Part shown: positions 20,131 through 30,540 of the stretch, in pieces
How the letters are laid out: each line of letters starts with the position of its first letter
How positions within the stretch are numbered: the stretch's first letter is position 1
Origin: Sphaerulina vaccinii
Lineage: Eukaryota; Ascomycota; Dothideomycetes; Mycosphaerellales; Mycosphaerellaceae
Assembly (NCBI GenBank): GCA_022570795.1
Contig: JAKUDP010000003.1
Location: forward strand, 496,001 to 560,000
DNA length: 64,000 bases
Direction: 5' to 3'
Notes under the pieces: generated by a model
What the model was told of the DNA's origin: nothing
Database searches by the model: none
What the model saw: only the letters and a program-made list of their open reading frames with translations
Position numbers and translations under genes: made by a program

Positions 20131-21690
20131 TAGTGAGATGGCGACAATGAGATAGCATCGATGAGATAGCACATGCTATATATTGCGACCAAAGTGGAAC
20201 ATGTGAGAAGTAGCATTACAGTGCAGGTCACTACCACATGTAGTAGAAGAGTGCAACAACCTACGATAGTGTTGCGTTGCAAGTAGTTGTCGTAACCTGT
20301 ATACGTTGTGGTATAGACCCACAAGTGTGCAGACAGCAATAGTGGAGAATGAACTGTCGAACGTTTGTGCAGGTCTTGGCTGTGAGTGGTATTGTATGCA
20401 GTAGAGACTGGGGATAAGAACCTGATCAGCAAATGGTAGTCGAAAGGGGCTTGGCTTGGAGGGACGGCGACGATGAGATGTACGAGGCGGGGTGCGAGGG
20501 CAGGCGACGATGACACGATACAGACTACGCGACAGCGAGGGCATGCAACAGTGACAACATCGAATGCGAGAAGGCGAAGGCGAAGGAGGCACGAAGTTGT
20601 GTGAAAAGGATCGATGATAAAGGAAAGCAAAGGTAACCATGCAGCAAAAGGAAAGCGACGAGGAAGCAGAAGCGACCATGAATGAACAGCGACAATGAAC
20701 ATGAAGACAAGAAGACTTACCAAGGTCTCTTGTGATTCTCATGTCCATTCGGGACATAAGAAAGACAAAAGGAAGAACTTACATTGATGATGGTGAGCTG
20801 AGAAGTAGTTAGCAGATGAATGGCAACAAAGGAGAGTCGTAAGTCGTAAGTCGTAAAGGCGCTAAGGCCAGCAGATAGATGGTGGTGTAAATGTTCGTAG
20901 GTTACGACAGCTCGCGGCCTCTTATGCCCCAGGCAGATAAATGGCAGAAGATACATGGCAGAAGATAAATGGCAAAAGATAAATGGCAGAAGGTAAATGT
21001 TCATTGTCTTTTTCATTTTCTTTCATCGCCATAATCGGTTTGCGTGCGCGATGATCGACTGGGAGTAATGTTTTTTCTCACCGCCATGTAAATGTTCTTG
21101 CGCGGAGTCGTCGATGTATCATGTAGCCCTTTTGACTCTTGCACCTGCTGTTGGTCACTGCTCTTGTGATGGGGAAGTAGGTGGCAGAAGATAAATGGCA
21201 GAAGGTAAATGGCAGAAGGTAAATGGCAGGTAAATGATGAAGTAAAGGATGAAGTAGATGGCGAAGGTGAGAGAAAGGAATATGGAGAAAGGCTGGAGGG
21301 AGAGGTCTTTTGATGAGTCGCCAAGCCGAAAAGAATGAGGATGAGGACAGCTGGCTCACATTAATCGCATTGGTGACAGGTTGCAAGATCAATCGCGCAC
21401 GTCGAATGAGCGGCGAGGATTCAGATCAGTGCTCCGCCTTACTGGTACAGCGACAGCGACACTTGTCCGGTGTCTCGCACACGGATCATGCGCGATGTCT
21501 GAGGCGAGCCGAGTGACCATGTGGTCGAAGTTGACCTGGCCGAAGTGTCCTCTGCGAGGCCGGAACGGCCTGGATACTGGTCACTCGAAGACAGTGATCG
21601 AATATGGAGCTTGTAGTGCGCGTTCGGGATCCTGTTCGTCGGTATCGATCGAAGATGAGTGTGTTGAGCTCATCGGCCTTGCGTAGAGAA
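20131..21690. repeat. Copy B of the diverged ~1.5-kb tandem non-coding unit
   Basis: Repeats the landmarks of copy A in order: a gagatggcgacaatgagatagc array (20135), 'gcattacagtgcaggtca' (about 20214), 'tgtggtatagacccacaagtgtgcagacagcaat' (about 20307-20340), 'ggggcttggcttgg' (20446), an ataaatggcagaag run (about 20935-21000, and again 21180-21235), 'cacctgctgttgg' (about 21143), 'aggctggagggagaggtctttt' (about 21291) and 'atactggtcactcgaagacagtgatcg' (about 21573). Spacing differs from copy A by up to about 300 bp through minisatellite length. Confidence 0.7.
20931..21003. repeat. Minisatellite of 14-nt 'ataaatggcagaag' units
   Basis: Five near-identical units of 'gataaatggcagaa' type, related to runs at about 19305-19345 and 21180-21235. 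Confidence 0.65.
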
Positions 21691-23931
21691 ATGCTTGCCT
21701 TGTTTCTTTTGGGTCGTTCGGCCTGAGGCTTCTCTGGTCTGATCTGTGATGGCATACCGCAGGCAGCTACATGTATGATCTTGTGGCTGTGAAATTGCTC
21801 TCTCGTACGTGAGAATGACTTGTACCGTTTATCTTCGTGGTTTCACTGCCTTTTGTCTTGAAGATGATCATCCATGTGCGTGAAGTGTTGGCAACACTTT
21901 GGAGTAAGCCCGATTTTTGAAAAGTTGATGATTCATGGATTTGCTTGTAACACTCGCAAGTTGTGGCCAAACACGTTCCAACTTCCCATGCATATTCCAA
22001 GCACACTGAAGTTACTGCTGACAGATTTCCAGGTCCATCGAGCATAAGCTCAGCATCGTCTGCCAGTTGCGGGATCGCCCGCGTAACCCTAAGCAAGTGC
22101 GAAGTGAAGTATTAGTGAGTGCACGAAGACATACGCTGTTTCGCCGAAACATCTGAACTCTTCATGAGAGTCGAGGCATCATACGAGTGCTTCTCAAGAC
22201 AGCAGCTGTGATGAGGGTCTCTATACGAGTGACAGATCAGATGCCCAAATGCTTCACAGCAAGATGCCTTGTCTTGTCCTCTTCTTCAGCTACCGGCCAC
22301 TTCCTCTGCTTCTCCGGTATATTAATCCTGCTCTTCAAGGCCCCGTAGCTCTGCCTCGTCTCGCTCTTGCGAATGTAGTGCCTGGGCATCCCGGTATCCT
22401 GAAAGAATCGCACATGGAGGAGAGTATTGCTTGTGGCAGAAGCTGGATGGTGATCTGTAAGCCACCAATTGGACTACCTCCTGGCGTCTGGCAATGTAAG
22501 GTCGATAGCCCTGATGGGACAGAAGTGAAGTCGATGTCGGAATGCGTGAAGTCGGAACAGATCAGAGCCTCACACATCTTGGCAGGTTTCACATTGCGAG
22601 GAATACGAGCTATCAGGCTTAGGTGCTTCATACTGGAAATCTACACCACTGTCGTTACGTACGACATGAGTTTACGCTGACTGGCAACCGATATGAGGCT
22701 AGAGATGGATTGACACCAGATCGGCAGATTCCACTGCACTGGCTCTCCTACTTAAGCCATATACAGACAGCTTATTGTATCAGAAGTAATAGAGCTTCGA
22801 CAGCGTGCTATGTCGCCCTTAACATCACTGTGTAGTATGACACCCACCCAAGACCACATACCAACCACGTAGAGGCTAGAGCAATCAGCTCAACAGCCTC
22901 CACCCCATCCTCTCACTCCTCCACCCTCTCTTCTTCGCCTCCCTTTCATCCCTCCAACAACAATCTTCATATTCGATTCCCCACCCCACCTCTCCACCAT
23001 CATCCAGATCTGCGTATCGAGGTCCCAGTCCGCGATCTCGTACAATTGGGATTCGTGTTTGATCCATACAGCAGAATGTTCGTCTCGGATCCTTCTCATC
23101 GTCAGAAAACCTGGAAGGAGAACCGATTGCCAGGAAGATTGTGTGTCTCGACGAAAGCGGATGCGGTAGAGATGATTGAGGCGGTTGACTTCTTGGAGCT
23201 GAGGCGCACGAGGGACCAGCGTGGTGGAGGACATCTTGTTCTTCTGTTCGCTTTTGAGTCGGAGTCTCGTTGTGATGGTGGTCCTTGATCTTCCGCTTGT
23301 TGCTGATGCTGGATTCAGAACGCAGGGGCTTCAATATATGTATACTTTCTCACACCCATCATCGTTCCATATCAGTAGCCATGTCAGATGAGACATCAGC
23401 TTAGTGTTTGACCTGGTCGGGTCAAATTTCCACAGTCTGTCAGATAGGCTTGGAACCTGGGACTTACCGGGCCTCTTGTTGCAGTACTCCAACTGATGAG
23501 CTACAGCAGGCGAGACAATGTCAAATGTCAGCTCCGATGGCTTGTAGCCTTTCTTCGGGGCTGTCGCCGACTGCGCGTGGCACCTAGAGCGTAAGTAGTG
23601 TAGCACCATCGTCAAGTCAAGACGGGCTGAAAGAGAGAACAACGCATCCAATTCATTCGCTTGCGCCTGCTGAAACTCTATCCCAAATCGTGCCGTCGAC
23701 TATCGTACATGGCTAGAAAAGACTGCCGTATCAATTCGTTTGCTGTAGAGAGCGTAGCATGCACTCCGTGTGGTATGTTCATAACTCCGTACCCATGTTG
23801 TCATTCGGTCACCGGCCGAAGACCGTCGTATTGTCCTTGCAAGCAGTCCAGCCTCTCCAAGCTCTTCCAACCCATCTCTAAATCATGCGCTCGCAAGCCA
23901 CGTCATGGCACCAATCCTCAGAAGGACATGT
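21691..23931. other. Gene-poor stretch between the repeat array and Rheb
   Basis: Several frames of 100-150 codons occur (21767-22096 minus, 22249-22680 plus, 23331-23651 minus). None has a recognisable domain, signal peptide or clear splice structure. One small frame (22890-23234 minus) is listed separately. No tRNA or transposon protein is seen. Confidence 0.4.
22890..23234 (-). CDS. Possible small orphan protein
   Basis: A 114-residue frame whose first 85 residues look protein-like (LNHLYRIRFRRD, SAVWIKHESQLYEIADWDLD), while the last 25 are Gly/Arg low-complexity and may be read beyond a true end or exon. A second, less natural frame overlaps it completely. No family is recognised. It could be a short gene, an exon or chance. 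Confidence 0.25.
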   Translation of the reverse strand: MSSTTLVPRAPQLQEVNRLNHLYRIRFRRDTQSSWQSVLLPGFLTMRRIRDEHSAVWIKHESQLYEIADWDLDTQIWMMVERWGGESNMKIVVGGMKGRRRREGGGVRGWGGGC

Positions 23932-24656
23932 TCACATCACCGCGCACTTGGAGTTGCCCTCTTTCGGCTGTCCCGCCTCTTGACCCTTCTCGATCTCGGC
24001 TATCATGCCTTCGAAGGCTTTACCAACGTTCTCGTTATATTTAGCGGAAACCTCAACGAAGCCACATCCCAGCTCTTCGGCGAGTTTCTTGCCATCGGCG
24101 GCAGAGATTTGTCGTTGTTCGGGTCGAAGATCGGATTTGTTGGCTACGACCATGATGGGAACTGTTTGAGCACCCAAGTGGTTGAGTATCTTGTCCTGTA
24201 TGATGCGAACCATCTCGAAACTCTGCTTGGATGCGACCGAATACACGATCATGTATCCGTGAATACCGATGAAGTGCTTGCTATTCAGTATCGTATACTC
24301 ATCCTGTCCAGCCGTATCGATGATCTCCACACCAAAGTCCTGATTCCGGTACTTGATCACTTTGCTGAAGGTGTTCTCGATGGTGGGGTAGTACGAATCG
24401 ACGAAGTGGCCATCGACATACTGAACTGTGAGGGACGATTTGCCTGTTCGTTGTGAGATGCTCAGTTAGCTTGGCTGTATTAGTCTTGTTGTCGTGTGAG
24501 TGAGCTATCTGCACTCGGCTGCGTAGATCGAGACTCGACTAGGGTGTCATATGCATGTGCATCCAGATAAGGCAACAGTGTGAGGCTGTCTTGTGACTTA
24601 CCGACAGATCGACTGCCGACAATGGCCATCTTGCGCTGCTTCTGCTGCGGCCCCAT
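23932..24656 (-). CDS. RHB1: Rheb-family small GTPase
   Basis: Two exons, 24602-24656 and 23932-24443, with a 158-nt phase-1 intron (GTAAGT donor, branch GCTAAC, AACAG acceptor) that interrupts the P-loop codon VG|K; 188 residues. Hallmarks are the P-loop GSRSVGKSS with Arg where Ras has Gly12 (a Rheb feature), effector loop YPTIENTFSK, DTAGQDEY, NKSD, a C-terminal SAK motif and the CaaX box CAVM for farnesylation. Rheb activates TORC1 and influences amino-acid uptake in fungi. The spliced protein starts MGPQQKQRKMAIVG; codons just upstream are open but lack an ATG. High confidence in both family and exon join. Confidence 0.93.
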
Positions 24657-25927
24657 CTTCACTTATACTGGCTTTCTCTGCTTTGGCTTTTTATGGCCTT
24701 TGAGGTCTCGTCCGTCTTCTGGAAGCCGTAGCTCTGAGTAACAGCTTGAGATGTCTTCTTGAGAAGTCCTGTTCCTGCGATCTGTAGTAGGAGTAGCTGA
24801 TATGATTCGCGTTGCAGCAGTGTCTGCAAAGAGGTGAGGCAAAAGAAGTATAGTGGTCTGATTAAAAGTCCAGCTGAGAGAAGACGCGACCTCCGATGGA
24901 CCAACGTAACGACAAGGTGATAGTCTGTCCTAGTCCGTGAATCTGGTTCGAATCGGCTCAACTCCGTCGCTTTCGTTGGTAATACGTGGAAGTCTATTCG
25001 TATAGATCCAATGTTCTCTTCCTCGACGATTCTTTCAAGAAGAAGAAGAAGCAGAACAATGCGATGTGTTGCAAATGGAGGTCCCTTGTGTGCGGTCGGC
25101 GCGGATGAGATGGCACGGGAAGCAAGAAGCAGCAGGAAGCAGCAAGGAGAAGGGGTGTTGATTGATATGGATGACGATCGATCATTGGAACCAAGGGTCT
25201 CCTTCAACCATCGATCAAAATGCTACGATACTACGTAACATCAACCATAGCCTCACCACTCACCATCACGCTCTCAAGCAGAATTCTTTAGCGAGCAGAA
25301 CTTCGAGAAACTTGCGGTCAAGGAGATAGAACAGAAAAAGCTCAATCAACAGGCGACGCGACAGGGCTGCTTGCTACACATCCCGATGCTCCTCCATCGA
25401 AAGGAAAGAACAAGCTTCCCTATTCGCTATATGCAACCCGAATCCGGCAACCCGCAGCAGTGGAAGTAGACTACCGGCCCGCCTGTCCGGCAGAGAAGAC
25501 CACGAGTTGCGAAAGAAGCCGACTTTCTAGCATGTGATAACGACGGATTTACCGACATGGGCTCGTCGCTCCGTTTTCCCCAGTCATCATCTCCACTTGT
25601 GCTCTACACAAGACACTCCCGTCAGCATGGTCGTCGGGAGAATGGCAATGTGGTGCAACTTGAGATAAGCCGTCTCTGCCCACGAGGGTGACACGCAGCA
25701 TCTGTACAACGTTGGGCTGATTTTGGAAGACTGGTCATATGTGACATGTACTACGTACTACAACATGAGTATGGACAGCAGCTGAGTCGAGTGAGACATC
25801 TGTTCGTTTTCTGGGGTATCTCTGGTTCAGTTTCATTCTGGGTTCTATTCGGGGTATCATGCAAGCGAAAGCCGTTTTATGGTGTTGTACAATCTCATCA
25901 CTGTTGATAGGACGATCCATCTCAATC
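24657..25927. other. Rheb promoter/leader and WAPL 3' flank
   Basis: A 182-codon minus frame (24659-25207) runs into the Rheb leader but is leucine/serine low-complexity and has no domain, so it is not called. No other feature is seen. Confidence 0.35.
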
Positions 25928-28900
25928 CTACTCTGCAGCCGCTATCTTGAGCCTGCCCAAGATGCCCTTCAACTTCTCGGTGAATGCTGTCCACACTTCA
26001 CCGCCTTCTTCGCCTCCGAATGCTAGCTTGTCGACCCGACTTTGGTGTTTGATGAACTCCTCAACGACTGCGATGAGGTTGTTGAGATTCTTACCAGGAA
26101 GCTGACCTGCAATGATCAACTTGGCGTCACGGTTCCTGCATAGGATGGCAAGCACGACAGCAAGATACGCGTACGCCACGTTGGCAGCGGCACCCTCTTC
26201 CGTTTCCGCTTCGAGTAGTCGTTCTTGTCCACGATTGAAGGCTGTCACCAACTGCACGAGGACTGGCGCTGTCTCTGTTGCCGCAGTGCTTGCACGAGAG
26301 GAGTCGACCTGCTCAGTCACGTTGACAGTGACTCCCATCTCGAGCACCAACAGATCCAAATCGATGGCCTGTATGCTGGAAGCCAATCCTCGAAAGCTGC
26401 GATTGATGGATTCGAGCAGGCTGTGGACCAGTCCGAGTTTGGACAGCTGCCTGCAGCTTCGTGCGTTGTCGTTCGTCAGAGTAGAACATAGTCGGAGCGC
26501 CAGGAAACGTAAGTGTTTGAGCTTGTCGCTGGCAAGAACCGGCATAGTGAGGAGTCTTCCAAGCTGCTGTACGACTTCCATCGGCCATGAGATTGGATCG
26601 CCAAGCGTCGCCAAACTTTCAAGTGTTGACACTGAGAGGCTGACAACTGCGGGCGCCTCGTCGTGGCGTATCATGCTGAGCTCGTGTTCAGAGTACAGGA
26701 TCGCACGCACTTCTTCCCGGTTCACAATCTCGGTGCGGTCGCCAGAGCGCCGTAGCTTGGCCACCCAGCTCTCGAGTGCCTTCAGCGTGACTGTGCGAGT
26801 CGTGATTGATGCCGGCTTGAGATCGGCCCAGAATGCGTCGTGCGCGACAACCTTAACCACAAACTCGATGAATGCTGATTGTGCTGCCTTAGACATGTTG
26901 TTCCTTCTGTCCTTTGCCAGCTTGCTTACATCCGTATCGTTCTTCAAACGTCGTGCGAGCCATGAAGAAGCGTTGCGCTCCTTCAAGGTCTGTGCTGCAT
27001 GATCTGGACATTCTTCTCTCATCAGTGATGCCAGAGCAACAGCTAGCACCAAGTCGGCGATGTCGTCGGCTGGCGCTTCAAGTTCAGCAAGCAACTTTTG
27101 CTCGAATCCTTGTCTAAAGAACTTTTCCACAAACGCTTTGCTGGTCATGAGTTTCATCGTGAGCTCCATGAGGGCGCTTCGACGACGACCGCGTGCCGAG
27201 CTATCATGGGCTGTAATATCCTCAAGCAAGATGGTAGACTCGTCCATGAACCGCTGGTTGACGCCAGCCGCTCGCAGCTCATGTACTGTGCGAAATCGTT
27301 TACCGGCATCCTCGTCATCACTTTCAGGCATATCGTAGACGGACTGTTGTGAAGCCGTGTTCGACTTGCTGGCCTTGCGTGAGAAGATCGGTGCTGCGGG
27401 TTCGGGGGCACTCGGCATGTTCAACATGAGGCCATCTTCGAAGCTGTCCTCAGGTAGGTAAGATCGGACTCGTGAATAAGTGGGCCTTACGCCAATATCA
27501 GGCACCACCGTGCTCTGACTATAGCTTTGAGACTGGCTGTTTACTGCAGGCCCATCGCTACTCATGTCGACATCTGTATCTGTCTCGTCTTGCTCACTCT
27601 CGCTCTCGTCCGAGTCAGTGCTGGGCGCAGATGCTTTCAAGCGATCAACCAGCTTTGTGCGCTGTCGTGGAGGACCAACATCGGAGCTAGATTTCGTCAA
27701 GATCCGAGAAGCAGCTGGCCTCTTCACTGCGGTGCGTCTGTTGCTTTGCAACGTGAGGCTCTGCAACGGCAGTACGCTTGGTGATGCTGAAGACTCTTCC
27801 GGCAACAGTTCGCTCCATAGATGATCCTGTTTGGGCGTGGAGGCGACTTTCCTCGCAGTCTCCGGGCTGGATGTCCTACTCGAATTGGAAGCCTTCTGAG
27901 GTGTGGACGGCCCACTCAGGGACGTAGTCGGAGAGCGTGCAGTGTCTTCAGTTGTATCTGTATCGTCTAAGAGCATCTCTGTCAATCGCGCCGGGGCTGA
28001 AACCATGGTTTGCGCGAAAGATCGCGTGGCTTTCGGTAGCTTGCCGCGACGCGGATTCTGTGGTATCTGTCGACGAGGCACAGGCCTTGGCTTTAGAGAA
28101 GAGCGTTCTTCATGAGCGCTTGAGGAAATTGTGAAAATGTCATCATCTTCCTCTATGCTGCCGCCAGAACCATTCGAGGGTGAGCTGCAGTCTGGTGCAT
28201 CTTGCATCTCTGCGTCGTCACCGCCTCTGTTCGCTTCCTTCTCCGATCGCTGTCGTTTTCTTGGTATTGGATTCGAGTCGGAGCTGCCGTGCTCCAGTCG
28301 CTTCTGGGTAGTGGAAGAAGACAACAGTGACTGTTTCGCGGTCACTGCGCCGCTGCGTTCCAATTGCTGCTTTCTCGCCTTCAGTCTTTCCAATGCGCTT
28401 CCAGTGCCAGGACTGACAAGCTTCCGAGGCGTGGTAGCCTTTGAGCTCATTGGTACATCTTCACTCTGCTGCACTTGGCTGTCCAGCTCTTCCTGAGAGT
28501 GCGTCTCGTCAACACCTGTACCTGTCTCTGCAGGCTTCGCACCTACACTATCCGCTCTGGACGCTTTCTTTTGCTCCCAAGGTGCTAGAGGTGCCTCCTG
28601 CTCTTCTACCACGCTGTCAATCTTGCGCCGGCCTACAATCTTCGGTGGTGATCGGCGCGTGATACTATTTCCCACTTCGTCGTCCGAAGATGGCACATCC
28701 CACATATCTTGCTCTTTTGACCGAATCTTGACCTGCTTGGGAGAGCGATGGACCTTTGTATCGCGCTTCTCTATGCGATAAGTGTCTTTGACTGTTGCTG
28801 TAGTACGATCGTTCGTGGTGTTCTTTGCGGGTGACTTCATACGCTTTACTACGACCCTCGGATGCGATACAATGTTCGTGGCCGATGCCAGCTCATCCTC

Positions 28901-29008
28901 ATCATCTCCAAAGGTAGTAATATTCCATGCGCCCGCCTTACGAGAAGCCTTGCCATAGGTTGCCTGTTTGCGCCGGCGCGCGTGCGGAAGCGTAGATATG
29001 GCGGCCAT
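25928..29008 (-). CDS. WPL1: WAPL-type cohesin release factor
   Basis: A 1026-residue intronless protein. The N-terminal 570 residues are Ser/Arg/Lys-rich and disordered (start MAAISTLPHARRRKQATYGK, with many SP/TP sites). The WAPL alpha-helical domain begins near residue 570 with the signature ELRAAGVNQRFMDE and LLEDI, then ALMELTMKLM, a series of helices to the end, and IAVVEEFIKH near the C-terminus. WAPL proteins unload cohesin from chromatin with Pds5. Long antisense frames across it are shadows. The start is the first ATG and lies within conserved-looking basic sequence. Confidence 0.85.
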   Translation of the reverse strand: MAAISTLPHARRRKQATYGKASRKAGAWNITTFGDDEDELASATNIVSHPRVVVKRMKSPAKNTTNDRTTATVKDTYRIEKRDTKVHRSPKQVKIRSKEQDMWDVPSSDDEVGNSITRRSPPKIVGRRKIDSVVEEQEAPLAPWEQKKASRADSVGAKPAETGTGVDETHSQEELDSQVQQSEDVPMSSKATTPRKLVSPGTGSALERLKARKQQLERSGAVTAKQSLLSSSTTQKRLEHGSSDSNPIPRKRQRSEKEANRGGDDAEMQDAPDCSSPSNGSGGSIEEDDDIFTISSSAHEERSSLKPRPVPRRQIPQNPRRGKLPKATRSFAQTMVSAPARLTEMLLDDTDTTEDTARSPTTSLSGPSTPQKASNSSRTSSPETARKVASTPKQDHLWSELLPEESSASPSVLPLQSLTLQSNRRTAVKRPAASRILTKSSSDVGPPRQRTKLVDRLKASAPSTDSDESESEQDETDTDVDMSSDGPAVNSQSQSYSQSTVVPDIGVRPTYSRVRSYLPEDSFEDGLMLNMPSAPEPAAPIFSRKASKSNTASQQSVYDMPESDDEDAGKRFRTVHELRAAGVNQRFMDESTILLEDITAHDSSARGRRRSALMELTMKLMTSKAFVEKFFRQGFEQKLLAELEAPADDIADLVLAVALASLMREECPDHAAQTLKERNASSWLARRLKNDTDVSKLAKDRRNNMSKAAQSAFIEFVVKVVAHDAFWADLKPASITTRTVTLKALESWVAKLRRSGDRTEIVNREEVRAILYSEHELSMIRHDEAPAVVSLSVSTLESLATLGDPISWPMEVVQQLGRLLTMPVLASDKLKHLRFLALRLCSTLTNDNARSCRQLSKLGLVHSLLESINRSFRGLASSIQAIDLDLLVLEMGVTVNVTEQVDSSRASTAATETAPVLVQLVTAFNRGQERLLEAETEEGAAANVAYAYLAVVLAILCRNRDAKLIIAGQLPGKNLNNLIAVVEEFIKHQSRVDKLAFGGEEGGEVWTAFTEKLKGILGRLKIAAAE

Positions 29009-29604
29009 GGCTGTAGGATGTCACTTCCCGTGTGAGAGTCTCCTCGCTTCGATAGACGCGGTCGCGGTCAGGATGTTGTTGAACATAAGAAGAAGTCCAT
29101 TGTCAAAATGTCACCTCCGGTAAGCCAATAGTGGAGGTGGCAGTCGGTGAATGGGGGCCTGCGCCTGTCTCACTTTTATTCGGTAACCGCATGTAATTTG
29201 GGAGGCGGTGAGCCTTGTATGTGAGGTTTGCGAGGTCAAAGTGAGGTTTGTGAAAGAGATGTATGTCTTGCTTGTTTCGTGAGAACGCGACCCATAACAA
29301 TCACAACTTCACTTGAGACCCTGGTGGCTTGGTATTCTCCATATTTACCCGTTCCGAAACTCAAAAGGCAAGAACGATCACCTGTCACGGCCATCTCCGC
29401 GAACCTTGATAGGCCACGCGAGCATCAAGCCACGGCGACGTCTAGCCTCATCTCTCCACTTGATTCCTCTGCTATTTCTTCTGCAGTATGTAGCCTCGTC
29501 TCTGCGGTGTCATCTGACACTCTATCGACATTTCAGCTCACCAACAACTCTTCAGAGAAAATCTCCTGGATCAGCTCCGAAACAGTTCCTCGAATACAGT
29601 CAAT
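29009..29604. promoter_or_regulatory. Divergent promoter between WAPL and FUR1
   Basis: A 596-bp head-to-head spacer. The right third is pyrimidine-rich (about 29430-29560) and is probably the FUR1 leader. No other feature is seen. Confidence 0.4.
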
Positions 29605-30409
29605 ATGGCTACTGGATCTCCAATCATCACTGGCCCAAGCCAACAGCTTGGACCCAACTACAGAGACTCAGCAGACAAGCCTACAGCGACTGTGTCGACA
29701 GTTCCCAAGATCAGCAATCTTCACATCCTGCCACAAACTCCGCAGCTCATTGCTCTTCTCACGTATGTTCGCATTTCATATCCAGACGGAGTCACTTTTC
29801 ATATACTAAGTCATGTCCATCAGGATGCTACGAGACGTCAACACGGATCGAGCAGACTTCATCTTCCACTCGAATCGCATCAGCAGACTTCTTGTCGAAG
29901 AGGCATTGAACCACTTGCCAGTTCTACCGCACCCAGTCACTACTCCGGTGCAAGGTCGCACATACCAAGGTGTCAGATTCGAAGGCAAGATCTGCGGAGT
30001 CTCGATCATGCGAGCTGGCGAAGCCATGGAGCAAGCTCTTCGCGAATGCTGCAGATCTGTGCGTATTGGCAAGATCCTCATCCAACGAGACGAGGAGACT
30101 TCAAAGCCCCGTCTCTTCTACGACAAGCTACCAGAAGACATCAAGGACCGATGGGTCTTGCTTCTGGACCCAATGCTCGCCACCGGAGGTAGTGCCTTGA
30201 TGGCTGTGGATGTGCTGCTGAGCAGAGGCGTGCCTGAGGACAGGATCATCTTTCTAAACCTGATCTCAAGCCCTGAGGGCGTGCAGAACTTTGCAGACAA
30301 GTACCCGAAGCTGAGAGTTGTGACCGCTTTCGTCGACCAAGGATTGAATGAGAAGAACTACATCGTGCCAGGTCTGGGTGACTTCGGCGATCGATTTTAC
30401 ACCATGTAG
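29605..30409 (+). CDS. FUR1: Uracil phosphoribosyltransferase
   Basis: Two exons, 29605-29762 and 29824-30409, with a 61-nt phase-2 intron (GTATGT donor, ATCAG acceptor), giving 247 residues. The enzyme makes UMP from uracil and PRPP in pyrimidine salvage and activates 5-fluorouracil. The join reads LLT-MLRDVNTDRADFIFHSN, matching the family. Later blocks are GVSIMRAGEAME, the PRPP loop LLDPMLATGGSA and the uracil-binding end VPGLGDFGDRFYTM. The N-terminal 50 residues hold the family segment LHILPQTPQLIALL. Length and motifs agree with yeast Fur1. Confidence 0.95.
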
Positions 30410-30540
30410 ATTGAGGCAATTCTATCTCAGTAAGACGGCACTTTCTCACCAATCGGTCAGACACGAGACCTTCTTCTCAAGGGACGAACAGTTCAGATCT
30501 GCCTGAAGCTTTGGTAACTTGGATAGCCTGAAGAAGAGCC

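Noticed and set aside
20130..20757. Two overlapping ~195-codon minus frames
   Set aside because: Both lie in repeat copy B; the corresponding frames in copy A are shifted and interrupted, so there is no coding constraint.
20931..21240. Regular short repeats as a CRISPR-like array
   Set aside because: Units are directly adjacent without unique spacers and this is eukaryotic DNA; ordinary minisatellite.
24930..24965. tRNA-like B-box phrase 'ctggttcgaatcggc'
   Set aside because: Flanks do not form a T-stem, acceptor stem or anticodon arm; no tRNA.
24659..25207. 182-codon minus frame upstream of Rheb
   Set aside because: Low-complexity leucine/serine composition, no domain; probably leader sequence.
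26112..27002. 296-codon plus-strand frame within the WAPL gene
   Set aside because: Antisense to the conserved WAPL domain with matching codon periodicity; a shadow.
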